Shown here piece after piece: positions 52,469-61,424 of a stretch of 64,000 bases of DNA. The stretch's first letter is position 1, and each line of letters starts with the position of its first letter. Origin of the DNA: Firmicutes bacterium UBA3572 (GTDB lineage Bacteria; Bacillota; Desulfotomaculia; Desulfotomaculales; Desulforudaceae). Position numbers and translations under genes: made by a program. The notes under the pieces are model-generated. The model had not been told where the DNA came from and made no database searches. It worked only from the letters and a program-made list of their open reading frames with translations. The stretch is from assembly GCA_002375985.1 (NCBI GenBank), contig DFNH01000012.1, forward strand, positions 7,940 through 71,939, in the 5' to 3' direction.

Positions 52469-53671
52469 CTACAGTTCCTTTAAGGAAGTAAAATCGTCAA
52501 TACTCTCCAGCAGCACCCCGGTCACATCCGGATCCAGGGCACCCGCTTGCACCTGCCGCCGGATGATTTCCGCCACCCGTACCCGATCCATCCCCGGCCG
52601 GTAGGGGCGATCTTCGGTCAGAGCGGCAAAAACATCGGCTACCGCCACCACCCGGCAACCCAGGTCCAGACCGGCCGCCCCGATGCCGAAGGGGTAACCG
52701 GCGCCGTCCAGTCTCTCGTGGTGGTAAGCGGCCCACTCCCGGATCTTTTCGAAACCGTCGATGGGACGGAGGATATGGTAGGTATAGTAGGTGTGCCGTT
52801 TGATAATGTTATACTCGGCCGGGCTCAGTTTCCCGGGTTTTTCCAGGATCCCCTCGGGTACGCTCAACTTTCCCAGGTCGTGCAGCAGCGCCGCCACCCT
52901 CATCTCCAGCAGCTCCTCCCCCGACAAACCGCAGCGCGCCGCCAGTTCCACCGCCACCCGGGTAACCAGGTTCGAATGGCGGTGGGTGAAGATACTCTTG
53001 GCGTCGATCACCCGGGCGAAAAGGCCGGCGACCCCGGGCAATTCCTCCGGCGCGATCCGGACGTTGAGCAGATCTCCCGCCTGTTCTTGCAGCAGGGCGG
53101 GCAAATCGCCCGCTTCCAGGTCCAACCAGAAACTTTCCGGCACGGATACGTCGCCCAATACCTCGACCAGCACCGGGTCGAACACCCGCCCGCCCAGGGC
53201 GCGCAATCTCCCCAGGATTCCATCCCGGCGGGCCAGGATGTCCCCCGCGCCGTCTCCCATGGCGACCACCAGCCGGTCGGCCAGGTGAATGATCCTGGCG
53301 TCCAGCGGAATCCCATCCCGCCGGAACCCGCTGGGGTTTGGGCCGTCCCAGCGGTCGTGGTGGGTGGCGAGCACCTCCCCGAGGAAGGCGAACTGGGGAA
53401 CGTCGGCCAGAAAACGACGCCCCCGGTCGCAGTGCTCAAACGGTTCGCCCACCTCGAACTTGGACAGCGCCACTTTTTCGCCCGTGGTCACCGCCCCGAC
53501 GTCGTGCAGCAGGGCCGCGCAGCAAAGCCGCCGCAAGTCTTTGCCGTCCATTCCCAGCCCCCGCCCAATGGCCAACACCACGTACGCCACCTGGTGATGA
53601 TGGTTGGCCAGTCCGCGGTAGGTAAAGTCCAGGGCCGTGGACAGCGAAAAAAGCAGCTTGCCCAGGTTCAA
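52469..53671 (-). CDS. HD-GYP domain protein with tandem HD domains
   Basis: 400 residues. The N-terminal HD domain has ALLHDVGAV and ATHHDRWDGPNPSGF. The C-terminal HD-GYP domain has THRHSN, ALLHDLGKL, RHTYYTY, YHHERLDGAGYP and VADVFAALTEDRPYR. The HHExxDGxGYP motif is that of cyclic di-GMP phosphodiesterases. No sensory or membrane domain is seen, so it would be a cytoplasmic enzyme. The first HD copy is degenerate at GYP. Confidence 0.88.
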   Translation of the reverse strand: MNLGKLLFSLSTALDFTYRGLANHHHQVAYVVLAIGRGLGMDGKDLRRLCCAALLHDVGAVTTGEKVALSKFEVGEPFEHCDRGRRFLADVPQFAFLGEVLATHHDRWDGPNPSGFRRDGIPLDARIIHLADRLVVAMGDGAGDILARRDGILGRLRALGGRVFDPVLVEVLGDVSVPESFWLDLEAGDLPALLQEQAGDLLNVRIAPEELPGVAGLFARVIDAKSIFTHRHSNLVTRVAVELAARCGLSGEELLEMRVAALLHDLGKLSVPEGILEKPGKLSPAEYNIIKRHTYYTYHILRPIDGFEKIREWAAYHHERLDGAGYPFGIGAAGLDLGCRVVAVADVFAALTEDRPYRPGMDRVRVAEIIRRQVQAGALDPDVTGVLLESIDDFTSLKEL

Positions 53672-53842
53672 ACCGGCGGCCGAAACCCAGTGTTTCCCAT
53701 GGTCTCCCCCCCTCAGGATAATTCGATGTTACTTCCATTCCACAAGCAGGAGTCGAATTCCTGGCTGCGGTGTCGATATCCTGCCGGCTTCCGGTCTCGG
53801 ACTGCCCTAAGCTTGGGAGTTCCCCGGTAGCGACGAGGGATG

Positions 53843-54973
53843 TCAACGGCGGCGGAGAATGAACCGGATCTTATCCTGTTCGTGCACGATATCCGCAATG
53901 GTCATAAACTGGAACCGGTCGCCCAGGGAAAAGGACCCCTGGCGCCGTTCGGAAAGGAAGGGCAACGTCGCCGCCTCGAGCTCCAGGCCGTCAACCACGA
54001 CGGTATCCGCGCGGAAAACCACTTTCTCGCCCCCGGACACGGGCACGAGACGCCCGGTGACAAAGAATCGTTCCTGCCCCTGCCGGTCAACACCGGCCAC
54101 CGTAATCCCTCCGGTATCCACCCTGACCCGCAGGTTGCCGTCCGCATCTGGGGCCGTGCGGTGCAGGGCGCGGTTGACAGTGGCGGCGCTCACCTCGACC
54201 ACCACGTTCCGCCCCTGAAAATAGAGCCGGTCGGGTTGGACATCACGGAGCATGGTGATGTCCAGCCGGGACAGCAGGTTTCGCAGGGGAACCTGAAACT
54301 GCTGCCACTGTTGTTCCAGGTCGGCCAGCCGTTCGGCCAGGTCCGCGGAACGCAGGCGGACACCCTCCAGAAATTCGGCCCGCCGCTGCCGCACCCGTTC
54401 CAATTCCGCCAGCCGAGACCGGATCGCCATCTCGGCGCTGCGGGCCTCAGCATCCAGGAATTCGATCTGGTCTAACCGTTCCCGGATCGCGGCGTTCAAC
54501 GCCTGTAACTCGGTGGTGAGCCCGTACTCGTATTCAACCAGCAGCCGGACGAAATCCAGGCGCAGCAGAAAATCACCCGCGCTGTCGGCCTGCAGCAGCA
54601 GACCGACCAGGGGCAGACGGCCGTTTTCGTAAAGGTGGCGCAGCCAGACGCCGAGGCGTTCCTGCGTTTCCTCCAGGCGGGCCCTGGTTTCGGCCAGCTT
54701 TTGGGCCTCTTCCTCCCGGGAAACCGCCAAATCGGCCAGCCGCCGTTCCAGCCGCTCGCGTTCCTCCTGCAAATCCAGGGTCTGCAGGTGCAAGGCCAAA
54801 AGCTCGGCGGCCAGCTCCCGCTCCAGCGCCTGCAGCTCCGCCGGACCCAGCCGGTCCAGATCGGAGACGGCGGCCGCGGCCGACAGGCTCCAGCCCAAAA
54901 CACCCGCCATCAGACAGGCCAGCAAGGTTCCCAAGAACAGATACCAGAGTGGCTTCCTTAGCACCGTGCTCAC
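53843..54973 (-). CDS. Secreted or anchored coiled-coil protein
   Basis: 376 residues. Signal/anchor helix (WYLFLGTLLACLMAGVLGW), then a long coiled coil (about 45-250) rich in Glu, Arg and Leu. The segment RLGVWLRHLYENGRLPLVGLLLQADSAGDFLLRLDFV resembles the PcsB/CwlO N-terminal coiled-coil that regulates murein hydrolases (shown only in part as YENGRLPLVG). The C-terminal 120 residues form a beta-rich domain not recognised (VFRADTVVVDGLELEAATLP). A role in cell-wall remodelling is likely but not proven. Confidence 0.65.
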   Translation of the reverse strand: MSTVLRKPLWYLFLGTLLACLMAGVLGWSLSAAAAVSDLDRLGPAELQALERELAAELLALHLQTLDLQEERERLERRLADLAVSREEEAQKLAETRARLEETQERLGVWLRHLYENGRLPLVGLLLQADSAGDFLLRLDFVRLLVEYEYGLTTELQALNAAIRERLDQIEFLDAEARSAEMAIRSRLAELERVRQRRAEFLEGVRLRSADLAERLADLEQQWQQFQVPLRNLLSRLDITMLRDVQPDRLYFQGRNVVVEVSAATVNRALHRTAPDADGNLRVRVDTGGITVAGVDRQGQERFFVTGRLVPVSGGEKVVFRADTVVVDGLELEAATLPFLSERRQGSFSLGDRFQFMTIADIVHEQDKIRFILRRR

Positions 54974-55112
54974 ACTCCCAACCGCAACAAAGCGCCCGTA
55001 CCGTGCTAGTATATTTAGTCACGGACCCAAACAATCCTATCAGTGGCGGGGAGAAAATGACGTCACCGTGATCTGCTGTGAGAACGGGCAAGGCACTTGA
55101 AGGGCAAACGCC

Positions 55113-55541
55113 CATGTCACCCTTGACGGGTGACACCATCAGAGGGTGAAAATGGGCCAGTCAGGAATTCGCCGATATGAATTCCTACCGGTAATCCGAC
55201 GACTGACGACCAACGACTGACGACCATTTTCAGGGCAGGTTTACTCCAACCGATCCTCTGGCCTATGATTGTCACCGGAAGTTATCTGACCCGTATGTGT
55301 TCTGGCTCAGAGCCTCCTAGCCCTTTACGGCCTCGACATCATCCAGGGCCCAGATCAACCCGAGTCCAAATAGTACACTGGCCAATACGCCTAAATGGCG
55401 GCCCTGAAAACAGACTTTCGCGGCAACATCCGCACACGTTGGCGGCGCTCCCTTCGCGGCTCAAAAGCGCCGTGCAAAGACACGCTCCGGAAATAGACCA
55501 ATTTTCATCACTCTGCTGGTGTCACCCGTCAGGGTGACATG
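55113..55541 (+). mobile_element. MITE-like element, 45-bp terminal inverted repeats
   Basis: The left end (CATGTCACCCTTGACGGG, TGACACCATCAGAG, TGAAAAT) is matched in reverse complement by the right end (ATTTTCAT, CTCTGCTGGTGTCACCC, GTCAGGGTGACATG) with about 90% identity over some 45 bp. Inside are a tandem CGACTGACGACCAA repeat and an EcoRI-type hairpin (GGAATTC...GAATTCC), but no gene. It fills the middle of the gene-free stretch 54974-55805. Confidence 0.65.
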
Positions 55542-55748
55542 AGGGATCTGCTGAGAAAAACCTTTCGCTAACGAGGAGTGTTGGCATCGGACAGCATCTC
55601 GACAAGTAAAGGCAGCTTTGCCGGGCACGTAGAAGGGAAGTAATTTCCAGACATGTCTGCGCACTCACGTAGAATTTTGCGCACCATTGCCACGGCCAGG
55701 AAATCTCTTTCCGCCAATTCATCGGCGCAACAGACATGCCCGGCGTAC

Positions 55749-55779
55749 AAAAAAGACCGGAAATAACCGCCGGTCTTCC
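55749..55779 (-). terminator. Terminator of fdhD
   Basis: GGAAGACCGGCGG / CCGGTCTTTTTT on the minus strand, about 25 nt past the stop. Confidence 0.85.
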
Positions 55780-55805
55780 AAGGGGCAACTACCTGTTCGG
55801 CGCAT

Positions 55806-56639
55806 TCACTGAACGGGAGTCTCAAACCGGATCCGCTCCGCCCCGCTGTACACGTTCAAACGCTTGCCCCGGGCGAAACCGACCAGGGTGAGGCCCAGCT
55901 CCCGGGCCAGATCCACGGCCAACGAGGTGGGCGCCGAACGGGAAACCAGGATGGGCACCCCCATCCGGGCCACCTTGAACACTACCTCGGAAGAAACACG
56001 ACCACTGGTGACCAGGATCTTATCAGCGGTCGGCCAACCCTGCAGCAGGCACTCCCCGAAAAGCTTGTCCACGGCGTTGTGCCGGCCGATGTCCTCGCAA
56101 AAACACACCAGCCGGTCCCCCTGCGCCAGGCCGGCACTGTGCACCCCACCGGTGGCGCGGAAAACCGCCGAGCGCCGCTGAAAATCACGGGCGATCGCCG
56201 CCAGCGCGGCCGCCGGCGCGGTCAAGTCCGAAGCGATCCATTCCAGGGTTTCAGTGTTGGTCTTGTAAAAAGCAGCGCCCTGCCCGCAACCGGAGGTAAT
56301 CACCCGCCGGAAAGCGCTCTCCGGGTCGGCATCACCGCCGCGCCGGGAAGTCACCCGGACCACACCGTTAGCCTCGTCCAGGACCACTTCCTCCAGGTCG
56401 GCCGCTTCACGGATGATGCCCTCGGCGGCCAGAAAACCCACCGCCAGGCTCTTGAGCCGGTCAGGCGTGCACTGGAGGGTCACGAGCTCCCGGCCGTTAT
56501 AAACAATGGTCAGCGGAAACTCCACCGCCACCTCGTCGTGCAGCATCCGGGTTCCTGACTCTTCGTCCCACCGCGTAACCAGGGTTCCTCGCTTCACCGG
56601 CGCCCCCAACTCCTCACCGAGATTCCATCCTGCAATCAC
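55806..56639 (-). CDS. fdhD: Formate dehydrogenase accessory protein FdhD
   Basis: Sulfur carrier that transfers sulfur from IscS to the Mo-bis-MGD cofactor of formate dehydrogenase. 277 residues. N-terminal DEVAVEFPLTIVYNGRE, C-terminal RTGRVSSE-like TSGRVSSEVVFK, SRSAPTSLAVDLA and GFARG match. The mobile-loop motif, CxxC in E. coli, is here TSGCGQGAAF with a single Cys. GTG start. No formate dehydrogenase gene is in the window. Confidence 0.93.
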   Translation of the reverse strand: MIAGWNLGEELGAPVKRGTLVTRWDEESGTRMLHDEVAVEFPLTIVYNGRELVTLQCTPDRLKSLAVGFLAAEGIIREAADLEEVVLDEANGVVRVTSRRGGDADPESAFRRVITSGCGQGAAFYKTNTETLEWIASDLTAPAAALAAIARDFQRRSAVFRATGGVHSAGLAQGDRLVCFCEDIGRHNAVDKLFGECLLQGWPTADKILVTSGRVSSEVVFKVARMGVPILVSRSAPTSLAVDLARELGLTLVGFARGKRLNVYSGAERIRFETPVQ

Positions 56640-56695
56640 TATCGTTTCTTACCCCTGGATTTTAACAGCCTGTACCCAAAAGGGCAAGTATAGCG

Positions 56696-56723
56696 GCAGG
56701 GAGCCTCGTTTGAGGCTCCCTGC
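56696..56723. terminator. Hairpin between fdhD and stalk gene
   Basis: GCAGGGAGCCTC / GAGGCTCCCTGC, a perfect 12-bp stem. A clear T-run is lacking on the minus strand, so strength is uncertain. Confidence 0.6.
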
Positions 56724-56736
56724 TTTCATATTTCGT

Positions 56737-57561
56737 CTATTTTTTATCTGCCTCTTCCTGTTCTGCTTCAGCTTCAGCCTCATCTTCGGTTTCCTCTTCA
56801 GCTCCGGCTTCCGCTTCGTCACCGGCATCGGCCTTGGGAAGGATGATCACCAGGGCCGGGTTGGCAAGGAACCTTACCTCACAGTTCATCGCCTCACTCA
56901 CAAAACGGGCCGGTACCAGAACACGCCCATTGGAAACCTTGGCCGGAACGTCCAGTTGCACTTCGGTGCCATTGACCAGGGCCACCCTATCGTTCACGAC
57001 CAGGACAACCACCTGACCGTTTAGTTCGAAGGTAACCGTCTTGGTTTCCGGGTCCCAATCGAATGAAACACCGATGCTCTCGCCGAGCGCCCGCAGCGGT
57101 AACACGGTCCGGCCCTTGAAAATCTGCGGTTCAACTTCGGATTCCAGCTCCCGCCCCCTGACGAAAACCCGGAGCGCCTCGTCGCCCATCTCTGCCCGTA
57201 GAGCGTTCAGCCGCGCGTACGACTGCATGTCCCCGGGAGAGCACTCCAGCGACTCACAGATCCGGATGAGTTCCTGGCAGACCCGTTCGTTGAACTGGTG
57301 CCGGAACTGGTGCTGCTCCAGTTTCGCCCAGGCCACCAGCAGGCCCTTGAGGCTAGGGTGGTAAACGTGTTTCGCTACCGTATCGTTTTCCACGCCTCCG
57401 TCTTCTTCAACTTCCACGTCCGCCGCCGGTCCCAGGTCTTTTTTCGCCAGGCCGGGCGGCTCAAAGGAACCCTCCGCAAACGGCTGCACGAATACCGGCC
57501 CGCCCAAACACCCCAGGGCAAACAGGCAGACCACCAACGAGACCAAAATTTTCCTCCGCAT
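56737..57561 (-). CDS. Stalk-domain protein (copper amine oxidase N-like)
   Basis: 274 residues, with a signal peptide (KILVSLVVCLFALGCLGG), a helical middle, and a C-terminal domain of the copper amine oxidase N-terminal type (FKGRTVLPLRALGESIGVSFDWDPETKTV in part, then NGRVLVPARFVSEAM). It ends in a Glu/Ala-rich acidic tail. Such stalk domains in Firmicutes are surface-exposed and non-enzymatic. It lies 23 nt from rsgI on the same strand, so it probably belongs to the SigI regulon (inference). Confidence 0.85.
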   Translation of the reverse strand: MRRKILVSLVVCLFALGCLGGPVFVQPFAEGSFEPPGLAKKDLGPAADVEVEEDGGVENDTVAKHVYHPSLKGLLVAWAKLEQHQFRHQFNERVCQELIRICESLECSPGDMQSYARLNALRAEMGDEALRVFVRGRELESEVEPQIFKGRTVLPLRALGESIGVSFDWDPETKTVTFELNGQVVVLVVNDRVALVNGTEVQLDVPAKVSNGRVLVPARFVSEAMNCEVRFLANPALVIILPKADAGDEAEAGAEEETEDEAEAEAEQEEADKK

Positions 57562-57584
57562 CCTAATCCCCTCCTACAAGTTAA

Positions 57585-58760
57585 TTAATCTGAATGATTG
57601 TTCAACAACCGGAGCTTAGACCGCTCACCCCCTTCCGGTCCTGTTACCCGGTTTTTCGGAGCGGGTTTTGCCGGAACGCCGTCCGGGCCGGCTGCAGGTC
57701 CGCCGCCCGGAGATCCCCCGGTAAACGGCGGCCGGATACCGTTCCCCTTTGTGGGGGTAACCGGTTCCTTCCTCAACTTTTCTCCCCAAGCCGGCCCCGG
57801 TTCAGGGCTTATTTCGGCAGGCGGTTCCGGCAGCGCAGGCGGTGCGGGTGTTTCCGGCCGCCCTCCGGGATTACCTCCGGCGCCTTTCGGCACCGCGCCG
57901 GGCCTCCCCGGAAGCACTTCCGGCCGGGCGGCGCCGGATTCGTCATCGGGTTCCTTCTCCCGGCCCGCCCGGGCGCGCATGGTAGCTACGGCCGCCACTT
58001 CCGCACCGAAGTCACGGCCCCGCGCAGCCAGGGCCTCCCGAAGCCCGCCGCTCCGTACCGCCTCGGGTGCAATGCCAAGACCCTGGTGGCGGGCTCGCTC
58101 CCAGACTATGTAGTGCGCGGTGGACACCGCCATCTCCCGGGCCCTTTCCCGGGCTTCGGGCGTACATTCCAGCATGAAGAGCTCGGTCTGTCCCTCAGCG
58201 CCGTCCAACTCCTGCCGGGCGGATTCAAAGAGCCCGCTCTGCAACCGGACAACCCTTTCCTCATCCTTTTCTTCCAGAACCGTGGTGGTCATCACCAGTT
58301 GCCCGCCCCCGGTTCCCAGGTAACCTTTTTCCCGAAAAGCGCGTACCAGGGCGGCGACCGCCTCGCTCGCCGGCAATGTTTCCAGGTCAAGGGTTTCCAT
58401 GATCGCCGCCCCGTCCGCGTTCAGCGCCCGGACTTCGATCACCGTCAGGCCGTGATCCAGGGCCAGTTCGACCGCAGGGTTGACTTCCACGCTTACGTAG
58501 GCATACACCGGAGGCGTGTCGGCGGCAAAACGCGGCAGGGCAAAGACCCCGATCAACAACAGCACGCCGAAAGCCGCGGCCATCACCAGCAGGCGGGCCG
58601 GACGGCGGCGTTCCACAAGGTCGGCCGCTTCGAATGAGACTTCCTGCCCCACGTTCATTCCCGGCTTTTTCCGAATCTCCACAAAACTCAACTCCGGGGT
58701 CATCACCACTGCCGAACGGGACTTGACCCGGCAGACCACACCCTTACCTTCTCTTTCCAT
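57585..58760 (-). CDS. rsgI: RsgI-type anti-sigma factor
   Basis: About 391 residues. The N-terminal cytoplasmic RsgI domain (GKGVVCRVKSRSAVVMTPEL in part) binds SigI. One membrane helix (LLVMAAAFGVLLLIGVFAL) follows. The outside part begins with the conserved YAYVSVEVNPAVELALD and ALNADG motifs and ends in a long Pro/Gly/Glu-rich tail instead of a carbohydrate-binding or enzyme domain. ATG at 58760 is chosen because the longer start reads through an unrelated Cys-rich lead. It directly follows sigI. Confidence 0.88.
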   Translation of the reverse strand: MEREGKGVVCRVKSRSAVVMTPELSFVEIRKKPGMNVGQEVSFEAADLVERRRPARLLVMAAAFGVLLLIGVFALPRFAADTPPVYAYVSVEVNPAVELALDHGLTVIEVRALNADGAAIMETLDLETLPASEAVAALVRAFREKGYLGTGGGQLVMTTTVLEEKDEERVVRLQSGLFESARQELDGAEGQTELFMLECTPEARERAREMAVSTAHYIVWERARHQGLGIAPEAVRSGGLREALAARGRDFGAEVAAVATMRARAGREKEPDDESGAARPEVLPGRPGAVPKGAGGNPGGRPETPAPPALPEPPAEISPEPGPAWGEKLRKEPVTPTKGNGIRPPFTGGSPGGGPAAGPDGVPAKPAPKNRVTGPEGGERSKLRLLNNHSD

Positions 58761-58851
58761 CCTGCGCACCGCCTTCCCAGACCCCGCGCACGTAATCCCG
58801 CAGCAGGGGGAAATCACCACCCAGGATCAGGCACACCGCTATAATATACTT

Positions 58852-59472
58852 TCAGTGACGCTGCAACGTTTTGGGGTTAAAAACCATTGTCCGGATAAGA
58901 GTGGTAAACGGTAATTTTTTCTTTCGCTCCAGGCTGGCCCGCATTTCCGGATCTTCCACGATCCGGCGGGCGATGCCCACCGCGATACGGCGGGAGTCCT
59001 TGTGCTTCGGCGTTTCCCGCACCAGGTCCTCAAAACTGATCCCATAGTCGGCCAATAGCGCGGTCAGCCGCATAATTTCCTCCCGCGCGTCCTCTGCCGC
59101 AAAAGCGACCTCCGCTTCCGGCCTCCCCGGCACCTCCGGCGGCGGCTCGGCGTGCGGCACCTCGGCGGCGTGCCGGCGTGAGGCACGGTAATGATCGGCC
59201 AGCCGGCGCCTGATCACCTGCCGGGCGAAACCGTGGAAGGAGGCGCCCCGGGCAGGGTCGTAACGGTCCACGGCCTCGTTGAAGGCGATCAGCGCCACGC
59301 TGTACTCGTCGGTCGCCGTGACCTCGCCCCGAACGGGCACCGCCTGCACCACGCACTTGGCGATAAAAGACCGGTGGCCCGAAATCAGGTCTTCGCGGGC
59401 AACCGGGTCACCATTCCTGGCGCGTTCCAGGAGGACCAGGGTTTCGTTTTCCGTACTGAAATCGCCGAACAC
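58852..59472 (-). CDS. sigI: RNA polymerase sigma factor SigI
   Basis: Sigma-70 family factor of the SigI group, linked to heat shock and cell-wall stress. 206 residues. Region 2 (SFIAKCVVQAV, DEYSVALIAFNEAVDRYDPARGASFHGFARQVIRRRLADHYR in part) and the SigI C-terminal domain (YGISFEDLVRETPKHKDSR, IRTMVFNPKTL) are clear. GTG start. Cognate anti-sigma gene rsgI follows on the same strand. Confidence 0.93.
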   Translation of the reverse strand: MFGDFSTENETLVLLERARNGDPVAREDLISGHRSFIAKCVVQAVPVRGEVTATDEYSVALIAFNEAVDRYDPARGASFHGFARQVIRRRLADHYRASRRHAAEVPHAEPPPEVPGRPEAEVAFAAEDAREEIMRLTALLADYGISFEDLVRETPKHKDSRRIAVGIARRIVEDPEMRASLERKKKLPFTTLIRTMVFNPKTLQRH

Positions 59473-59649
59473 GTTTACCGCCCCCCGGCAAAGTCTAGTG
59501 GCTCCTATTCACATATCGGCAACCTCCCAATGAATCTTTGCCCAATTAACCCGTGTTTCCTGCCGTCCCTGGAGTGCTGGAACCTGACTCCAGCGTTTTG
59601 AGGTGTTGCCCCGGAAAATGGTAGAATGATCGGGGAGGTTGATGTTTTG

Positions 59650-60333
59650 ATGACCGATACCCTTGATCAACTGCGCCGGGTGTCTCTGTTCGCCCACTTG
59701 AACCGGGAGGACCTCGAACGGATCGGAAACCTGATGTTCGAACGCCGTTACCCCAAGGGGCGAATCGTGTTCGTGGAAGGCGAACCCGGCGAGGCGCTCT
59801 ATCTCCTGAAGGAGGGAAAAATCAAGCTCACCCGGCAGGCCGAGGACGGCCGGGAGCACATCCTCCACCTGGTGCACGCCGGGGAGGTGTTTGCCGAAGT
59901 GGTGCTGTTTGACGGAGGCGGCTACCCAGCCACCGCCGAAACTATGGAGGACTGCCGGATTGGCATTATCAGGAACAAGGACCTGGAAGGGATTATCGCC
60001 GATGACCCGCAGCTCGCCCTGGCCATGCTTAAAATCATGGCCCGCCGGCTGCGCGCCGCCCAGGAAAAGGTGATGAGCCTCGCCCTGCACGACGCCGTGC
60101 GCCGCGTGGCCACCACCTTGCTCCGGCTGGCCGAGGAACACGGCGTGGCCGAACCGGAGGGGGCTTTGCGTCTCAACCTCAACCTCACGAACCAGGACCT
60201 CGCCAACCTGGCGGGGACCTCCCGCGAGACGGTCAGCCGCACCTTAAGCGACTTCCGGCGCCGGGGAATCGTTCGCTTTTCCGGACAGCAAGTACTGATC
60301 CTGAACCGCCGCCGGCTGCTGGAAACGTTCTGA
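59650..60333 (+). CDS. Crp/Fnr family regulator (HcpR-like)
   Basis: 227 residues. The N-terminal cyclic-nucleotide-like effector domain (RYPKGRIVFVEGEPGEALYLL) has no Cys cluster of FNR and no CooA-type His ligand arrangement. The dimer helix is followed by a C-terminal winged HTH (LTNQDLANLAGTSRETVSRTL). The recognition helix has Arg192-Glu193 and Arg197, the Arg-Glu...Arg set expected for TGTGA half-sites. Two TGTGR-N6-TCACW palindromes lie upstream of the neighbouring genes. It is the likely controller of frdX-like and CooS-family genes; the effector (NO or redox) is inferred. Confidence 0.85.
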   Translation: MTDTLDQLRRVSLFAHLNREDLERIGNLMFERRYPKGRIVFVEGEPGEALYLLKEGKIKLTRQAEDGREHILHLVHAGEVFAEVVLFDGGGYPATAETMEDCRIGIIRNKDLEGIIADDPQLALAMLKIMARRLRAAQEKVMSLALHDAVRRVATTLLRLAEEHGVAEPEGALRLNLNLTNQDLANLAGTSRETVSRTLSDFRRRGIVRFSGQQVLILNRRRLLETF

Positions 60334-60373
60334 CCAGACCTACAGCCCCCCGTGATGAAAACCATACCCGTTC

Positions 60374-60389
60374 TGTGGCTTGCATCACA
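60374..60389 (+). promoter_or_regulatory. Crp-type operator upstream of the frdX-like gene
   Basis: TGTGG-CTTGCA-TCACA, one mismatch from a perfect TGTGA-N6-TCACA palindrome, 65-80 nt before the ferredoxin gene and 40 nt after the regulator gene. Confidence 0.65.
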
Positions 60390-60453
60390 GCCGGTTCCCG
60401 CGATTCCGGCTATGCTTGTGGTAACAGCCTACGGAAGAGGGGGGTAATGAAGA

Positions 60454-61302
60454 ATGGATAAGAACAAGGTTCGCACCATCATCACTATAGACGAAGAGAA
60501 GTGCACCGGCTGCGGTCTGTGCGTTCCCGGCTGCCCCGAGGGCGCACTGCAGGTCATCGACGGCAAAGCCCGCCTGGTGAGCGAACCCCTTTGCGACGGG
60601 CTGGGCGCCTGCCTGGGCCACTGTCCGGAAGGAGCCATCACCGTAGAGGAAAGGGTTGCCGCGCCATACGATGAAAAGAAGGTCATGGAGAATATCGTCG
60701 CCCAGGGTGCAAACGTGCTGCGGGCGCACCTGGAGCATCTCCGGGACCACGGGCAGCACGAGTATCTGGCCCAAGCCTTGGAATTTCTGCGGGAAAGGAA
60801 TCTCCCCGTGCCCCCGGGGTTTACGAAACAGCCGGACAACAACACCAAGGGTTTTGGGGGCTGCCCGGGCGCCCGGGCCGTGGATTTCGCCAGCGGTCCG
60901 ACCGGTCCCAAGGCCGGCGGGCAACCGTCCGCCCTGCGGAACTGGCCGGTGCAACTGCACCTGATACAGCCCGCCGCACCTCAGTTCCGGAATACGGATC
61001 TCTTGCTGGCCGCCGACTGTGTCGCCTACGCAGCGGGCGATTTCCACGCCGCCTATCTGGCGGGTAAAGCGCTGGCCATCGCCTGCCCCAAGCTGGATCA
61101 ACGCCAGGATCTCTACCTGGAAAAACTCAAGGTGTTCATCGACGGCGCCGGGATCAACAGTCTCACGGTGATGACCATGGAAGTGCCCTGCTGCCGCGGG
61201 CTCCTGGCACTGGCCGAACAGGCCGTACGCCAAGCCGACCGCAAGGTACCCCTGCGTTCCCTTGTGGTCGGAATCAGGGGAGAAATCAAGTCCCGGGAAT
61301 AA
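60454..61302 (+). CDS. 4Fe-4S ferredoxin protein (FrdX-like)
   Basis: 282 residues. N-terminal double 4Fe-4S ferredoxin domain (CTGCGLCVPGCPEGAL, then CDGLGACLGHCPEGAI). A linker and a C-terminal domain follow, with two conserved-looking cysteines in MEVPCCRGL. Proteins of this form are often encoded next to hybrid-cluster protein genes in anaerobes and are controlled by HcpR. It is expressed from its own leader with a Crp-type operator, after the regulator gene and convergent with the CooS-family operon. It is the likely electron donor or sensor partner (inference). Confidence 0.8.
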   Translation: MDKNKVRTIITIDEEKCTGCGLCVPGCPEGALQVIDGKARLVSEPLCDGLGACLGHCPEGAITVEERVAAPYDEKKVMENIVAQGANVLRAHLEHLRDHGQHEYLAQALEFLRERNLPVPPGFTKQPDNNTKGFGGCPGARAVDFASGPTGPKAGGQPSALRNWPVQLHLIQPAAPQFRNTDLLLAADCVAYAAGDFHAAYLAGKALAIACPKLDQRQDLYLEKLKVFIDGAGINSLTVMTMEVPCCRGLLALAEQAVRQADRKVPLRSLVVGIRGEIKSRE

Positions 61303-61318
61303 ATGGTCACAAGAAGCT

Positions 61319-61353
61319 AAACCGGGCCCCGTTTAATGAGGCCCGGTTTTTTG
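61319..61353. terminator. Bidirectional terminator between convergent operons
   Basis: AAACCGGGCC / GGCCCGGTTTTTT stem with A-run and T-run, in the gap between the frdX-like gene and the CooS-family gene. Confidence 0.9.
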
Positions 61354-61424
61354 TGCAAAACTTCAGGCCGCCGGGAACCAAGTGTTTTCCCGGCGACCGT
61401 CGTTTTGCCGTCACCGGCCGCTGA

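Noticed and set aside
55501..55560. A further copy of the 23.6-kb inverted-repeat family near CTGCTGAGAAAAACC
   Set aside because: Only about 15 bases resemble the left end and the rest does not align.
55568..55825. 85-codon minus-strand frame after fdhD
   Set aside because: It begins inside fdhD and reads through the fdhD terminator hairpin, with no ribosome site.
59650..60333. Possibility that the Crp/Fnr protein is the CO sensor CooA
   Set aside because: It does not resemble CooA in the N-terminus or the heme-ligand region, and the neighbouring CooS-family protein lacks a Ni-CODH ligand set.
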